Source: Zetaproteobacteria bacterium
Lineage (GTDB): Bacteria; Pseudomonadota; Alphaproteobacteria; Micavibrionales; Micavibrionaceae
Reading direction: 5' to 3'
Assembly (NCBI GenBank): GCA_002747015.1
Contig: NVXI01000004.1
Coordinates: forward strand, 168,477 to 175,843
Length of the DNA stretch: 7,367 bases
The stretch's first letter is position 1. The number at the start of each line of letters is the position of its first letter. The notes below the pieces were generated by a model. That model had not been told where the DNA came from, did no database searches, and was given only the letters and a program-made list of their open reading frames with translations. Of the stretch, positions 5,466 to 7,367 are shown piece after piece. The translations under genes and the position numbers were made by a program.

Positions 5466-6578
5466 ATGCAGCAGTTCCAAAATGCGCTATCAGAGTTAAA
5501 GTCTCAAAACCGATATAGGTCTTTGAATTTACCTGCGGGGATTGATTTAACCTCAAATGATTATATGGGAATGGCGGTGCATCCTGCATTGCGGGCGGTG
5601 GCTATCGAGGCGTTGGAAGATGGTCTTGATATCGGCGCGGCGGGATCTCGTCTTTTACGTGGTCATACACAAGTTCATGCGGATTTGGAACGTTATGCCG
5701 CCACGTATTTTGGGGCGGGGGGCGCGCTGTATTTTTCCAGCGGGTTTCAGGCAAATTACGCGTTGTTTACAACTCTGCCTGATCGGCGTGATGTGGTTTT
5801 GTATGATGGCCTTATTCATGCCAGTGTTCGCGATGGCTTAATTGCGACGCAGGCAAAAAGCTATAAATTTGCGCATAATGATATGGATGCGTTGGAGGCG
5901 TTGCTAAAACGCCATCGTGATAAGGCAGGGCATATCTGGATTGCCGTCGAATCGGTTTATTCGATGGATGGTGATGTTGCGCCGCTGGCTGATCTCTACG
6001 GGCTGGCTGTGCGTTATGATGCGACGTTGATTGTTGATGAAGCGCATGCCACGGGTATTTATGGCGCGGATGGCAAGGGATTATGTTGGGATATTATTAA
6101 TGCCCATGGCTATGACCATCTTGTGACATTACACACATGCGGCAAGGCGATTGGCGTGGCGGGGGGCTTGGTTTGTGCCTCTGTAGATGTGATTGAATAT
6201 ATGGTGAATAAAGCGCGGCCCTTTATATTTTCAACCGCGCCGATGCCATTGCAGGCCTTGTTGGTCCGTAAGTCTTTGGAGATCTTGGCCTCTGATGATG
6301 GGGCGCAACGCCGGAAAAAGCTGTTCAAAATATGTGCGCTGGGCAAAGATTTGTTCGGCGGCGCAGGCACGCAGGTTATTCCGATTATGTTAGGCGAAGA
6401 CGCGCGCGCGGTCGAGGTCGCAAATGCGATGCAAACGGCGGGCTATGACATTCGTGCCATTCGTCCACCGACAGTGCCGCAAGGTCAATCGCGGTTACGC
6501 TTGTCTTTAAGTTCACAATTGGAGTCTTCTATTTTACAAGGTTTCGCCGATGCGCTACAACCGTATATGGAAGGGTAG
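5466..6578 (+). CDS. bioF: 8-amino-7-oxononanoate synthase BioF
   Basis: BioF is the PLP enzyme that condenses pimeloyl-ACP or pimeloyl-CoA with L-alanine to form KAPA, the first step of biotin ring assembly. The 370-residue protein has SNDYMG at 30-35, GAAGSRLLRGH at 57-67, the PLP-stacking histidine H118 in LIHASVRDG, DEAHATG at 191-197 with D191 and H194, and the Schiff-base lysine K227 in HTCGKAIG. The C-terminal signature IRPPTVPQGQSRLRLS begins at 332. Length is slightly under the E. coli enzyme (384). The start is fixed: an in-frame TGA at 5442 lies upstream and the next methionine (34) is inside a conserved motif. Its ribosome-binding bases lie in the preceding hairpin. bioD begins 3 nt after the stop. 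Confidence 0.97.
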   Translation: MQQFQNALSELKSQNRYRSLNLPAGIDLTSNDYMGMAVHPALRAVAIEALEDGLDIGAAGSRLLRGHTQVHADLERYAATYFGAGGALYFSSGFQANYALFTTLPDRRDVVLYDGLIHASVRDGLIATQAKSYKFAHNDMDALEALLKRHRDKAGHIWIAVESVYSMDGDVAPLADLYGLAVRYDATLIVDEAHATGIYGADGKGLCWDIINAHGYDHLVTLHTCGKAIGVAGGLVCASVDVIEYMVNKARPFIFSTAPMPLQALLVRKSLEILASDDGAQRRKKLFKICALGKDLFGGAGTQVIPIMLGEDARAVEVANAMQTAGYDIRAIRPPTVPQGQSRLRLSLSSQLESSILQGFADALQPYMEG

Positions 6579-6581
6579 AGC

Positions 6582-7238
6582 GTGACGCATCAATTTATTA
6601 TTACAGGTACGGATACAGATATTGGTAAGACTGTATTTTCTGCGGCGCTTATGTTGGGGTTGGAAGCCGCTGGGCATACACCACATTACTGGAAGCCGGT
6701 GCAGTCAGGTGTTACGGATAATGTAGATACGCGGTGCGTGCAGAAAATAACAAATTTACCTGATGAGCGGTTTTTACCAGAGCGTTATATCTTTAGTGAG
6801 CCATTGTCACCGCATTTGGCCGCCGAACTTGATGGCGCGGAGATTGATGTTGATGCGTTGCAAGACCATGCGCAAATTCCTGCATGCGATGGCGCGCTGG
6901 TTATTGAAGGTGCGGGTGGCCTGATGGTGCCTTTAACGCGCGATAACTTGCAGATTAATGTGTTTCAAAAATGGGAAATCCCTCTTGTTTTATGTGCGCG
7001 TACAGGGCTGGGGACGATCAATCATACTTTACTATCATTGGAGGCAATCTGGGCGCGGGATATTCCGCTGAAAGGGATTGTGTTTATTGGTGAAGAAAAT
7101 GCAGATAACATCCGCACAATTTCGGAACTGTCCAAGGTGAAAATTCTTGGGCATTTACCATTGGTTGATGAATTGGATGATACGATGCTGCGTCTTGTGT
7201 TTGCGAATAATTTTAATATTGGGGATTTTATTGAATGA
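6582..7238 (+). CDS. bioD: ATP-dependent dethiobiotin synthetase BioD
   Basis: BioD closes the ureido ring of biotin: it uses ATP and CO2 to turn 7,8-diaminopelargonate into dethiobiotin. The 218 residues match the normal length. The P-loop GTDTDIGKT is at 9-17, KPVQSG at 38-43 carries the catalytic lysine K38, EGAGGLMVPL at 109-118 is the second family signature, and GLGTINHT at 142-149 completes the fold. The start is GTG 6582, read from AAGGG (6571-6575) inside the end of bioF at 6-nt spacing. Only 3 nt separate it from the bioF stop, so translation is likely coupled. Its own stop overlaps the start of bioA. Confidence 0.97.
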   Translation: MTHQFIITGTDTDIGKTVFSAALMLGLEAAGHTPHYWKPVQSGVTDNVDTRCVQKITNLPDERFLPERYIFSEPLSPHLAAELDGAEIDVDALQDHAQIPACDGALVIEGAGGLMVPLTRDNLQINVFQKWEIPLVLCARTGLGTINHTLLSLEAIWARDIPLKGIVFIGEENADNIRTISELSKVKILGHLPLVDELDDTMLRLVFANNFNIGDFIE

Positions 7239-7367
7239 GTAGTCTTAAGCCAACGTCGCCTTTGTGGCATCCATATACACAGCATGCTATTTCCCCTGAT
7301 TCTATCCATATAGATCGGGCGGCAGGTGCGTATTTATTTGCGCGTCATGAATCCCATGGTGTGCCAA
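7235..7367 (+). CDS. bioA: DAPA aminotransferase BioA, N-terminal part (cut by window edge)
   Basis: The reading frame opening at ATG 7235 overlaps the bioD stop as ATGA and stays open to the window end, giving 44 residues. It reads SPLWHPYTQH at 8-17, the conserved N-terminal motif of adenosylmethionine-8-amino-7-oxononanoate aminotransferase (E. coli LWHPYTSM), which turns KAPA into DAPA with S-adenosylmethionine as amino donor. GGGGA at 7221-7225 lies 9 nt upstream as a ribosome-binding site. Position after bioF and bioD supports the call. The PLP lysine region lies outside the window, so intactness cannot be judged. Confidence 0.93.
   Translation, partial: MSSLKPTSPLWHPYTQHAISPDSIHIDRAAGAYLFARHESHGVP

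Noticed and set aside
6132..6155. Unusual HTCGKAIG around the BioF PLP lysine (cysteine where E. coli has phenylalanine)
   Set aside because: The lysine and glycines are intact and all other catalytic residues are present; this looks like ordinary family variation.
1..7367. Insertion sequence, CRISPR array, tRNA or attachment site
   Set aside because: No transposase, regularly spaced direct repeats, cloverleaf or flanking duplications were seen around any gene, including the unknown gene in the biotin cluster.

Overview
The window looks like a chromosomal segment of an AT-leaning alphaproteobacterium. The best evidence is DnaA, whose arginine-finger region reads RSRLAWGLVADIHPSTYELRLG in short stretches typical of alphaproteobacterial DnaA rather than of the enterobacterial protein. 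A secreted protein with YDTG...CNGTNW repeats recalls surface proteins of Micavibrio-like bacteria, but that placement is only a weak inference.

Layout, left to right. Positions 1-265 are the dnaA upstream region, with two perfect hairpins; one contains a one-mismatch DnaA box. dnaA (266-1696) ends in a clear intrinsic terminator (1723-1756). A ten-helix EamA/DMT exporter of YddG type follows (1803-2690) and probably starts at a TTG codon. Convergent to it, on the minus strand (2721-3566), is a secreted cysteine-rich repeat protein. A 178-bp divergent intergenic region with a 15-bp palindrome separates that gene from the biotin cluster.

The rest is biotin synthesis: bioB (3745-4734), then an unrecognised helical protein gene (4836-5393), then bioF (5466-6578), bioD (6582-7238) and the first 44 codons of bioA (7235 to the window end). 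BioF, BioA, BioD and BioB carry out the last four steps, pimeloyl thioester to KAPA, DAPA, dethiobiotin and biotin. bioF-bioD-bioA are tightly packed (3-nt gap, then an ATGA overlap) and surely co-transcribed.

The most notable feature is the unknown gene inside the biotin cluster. It has its own near-consensus sigma70-type promoter (4753-4781) and ends in a terminator-like hairpin (5435-5461). That hairpin finishes 4 nt before the bioF start codon and buries the only Shine-Dalgarno-like bases of bioF. It could be an inserted autonomous cassette, or an attenuator or translational switch for bioFDA. No insertion sequence, CRISPR array, tRNA or rRNA was seen.
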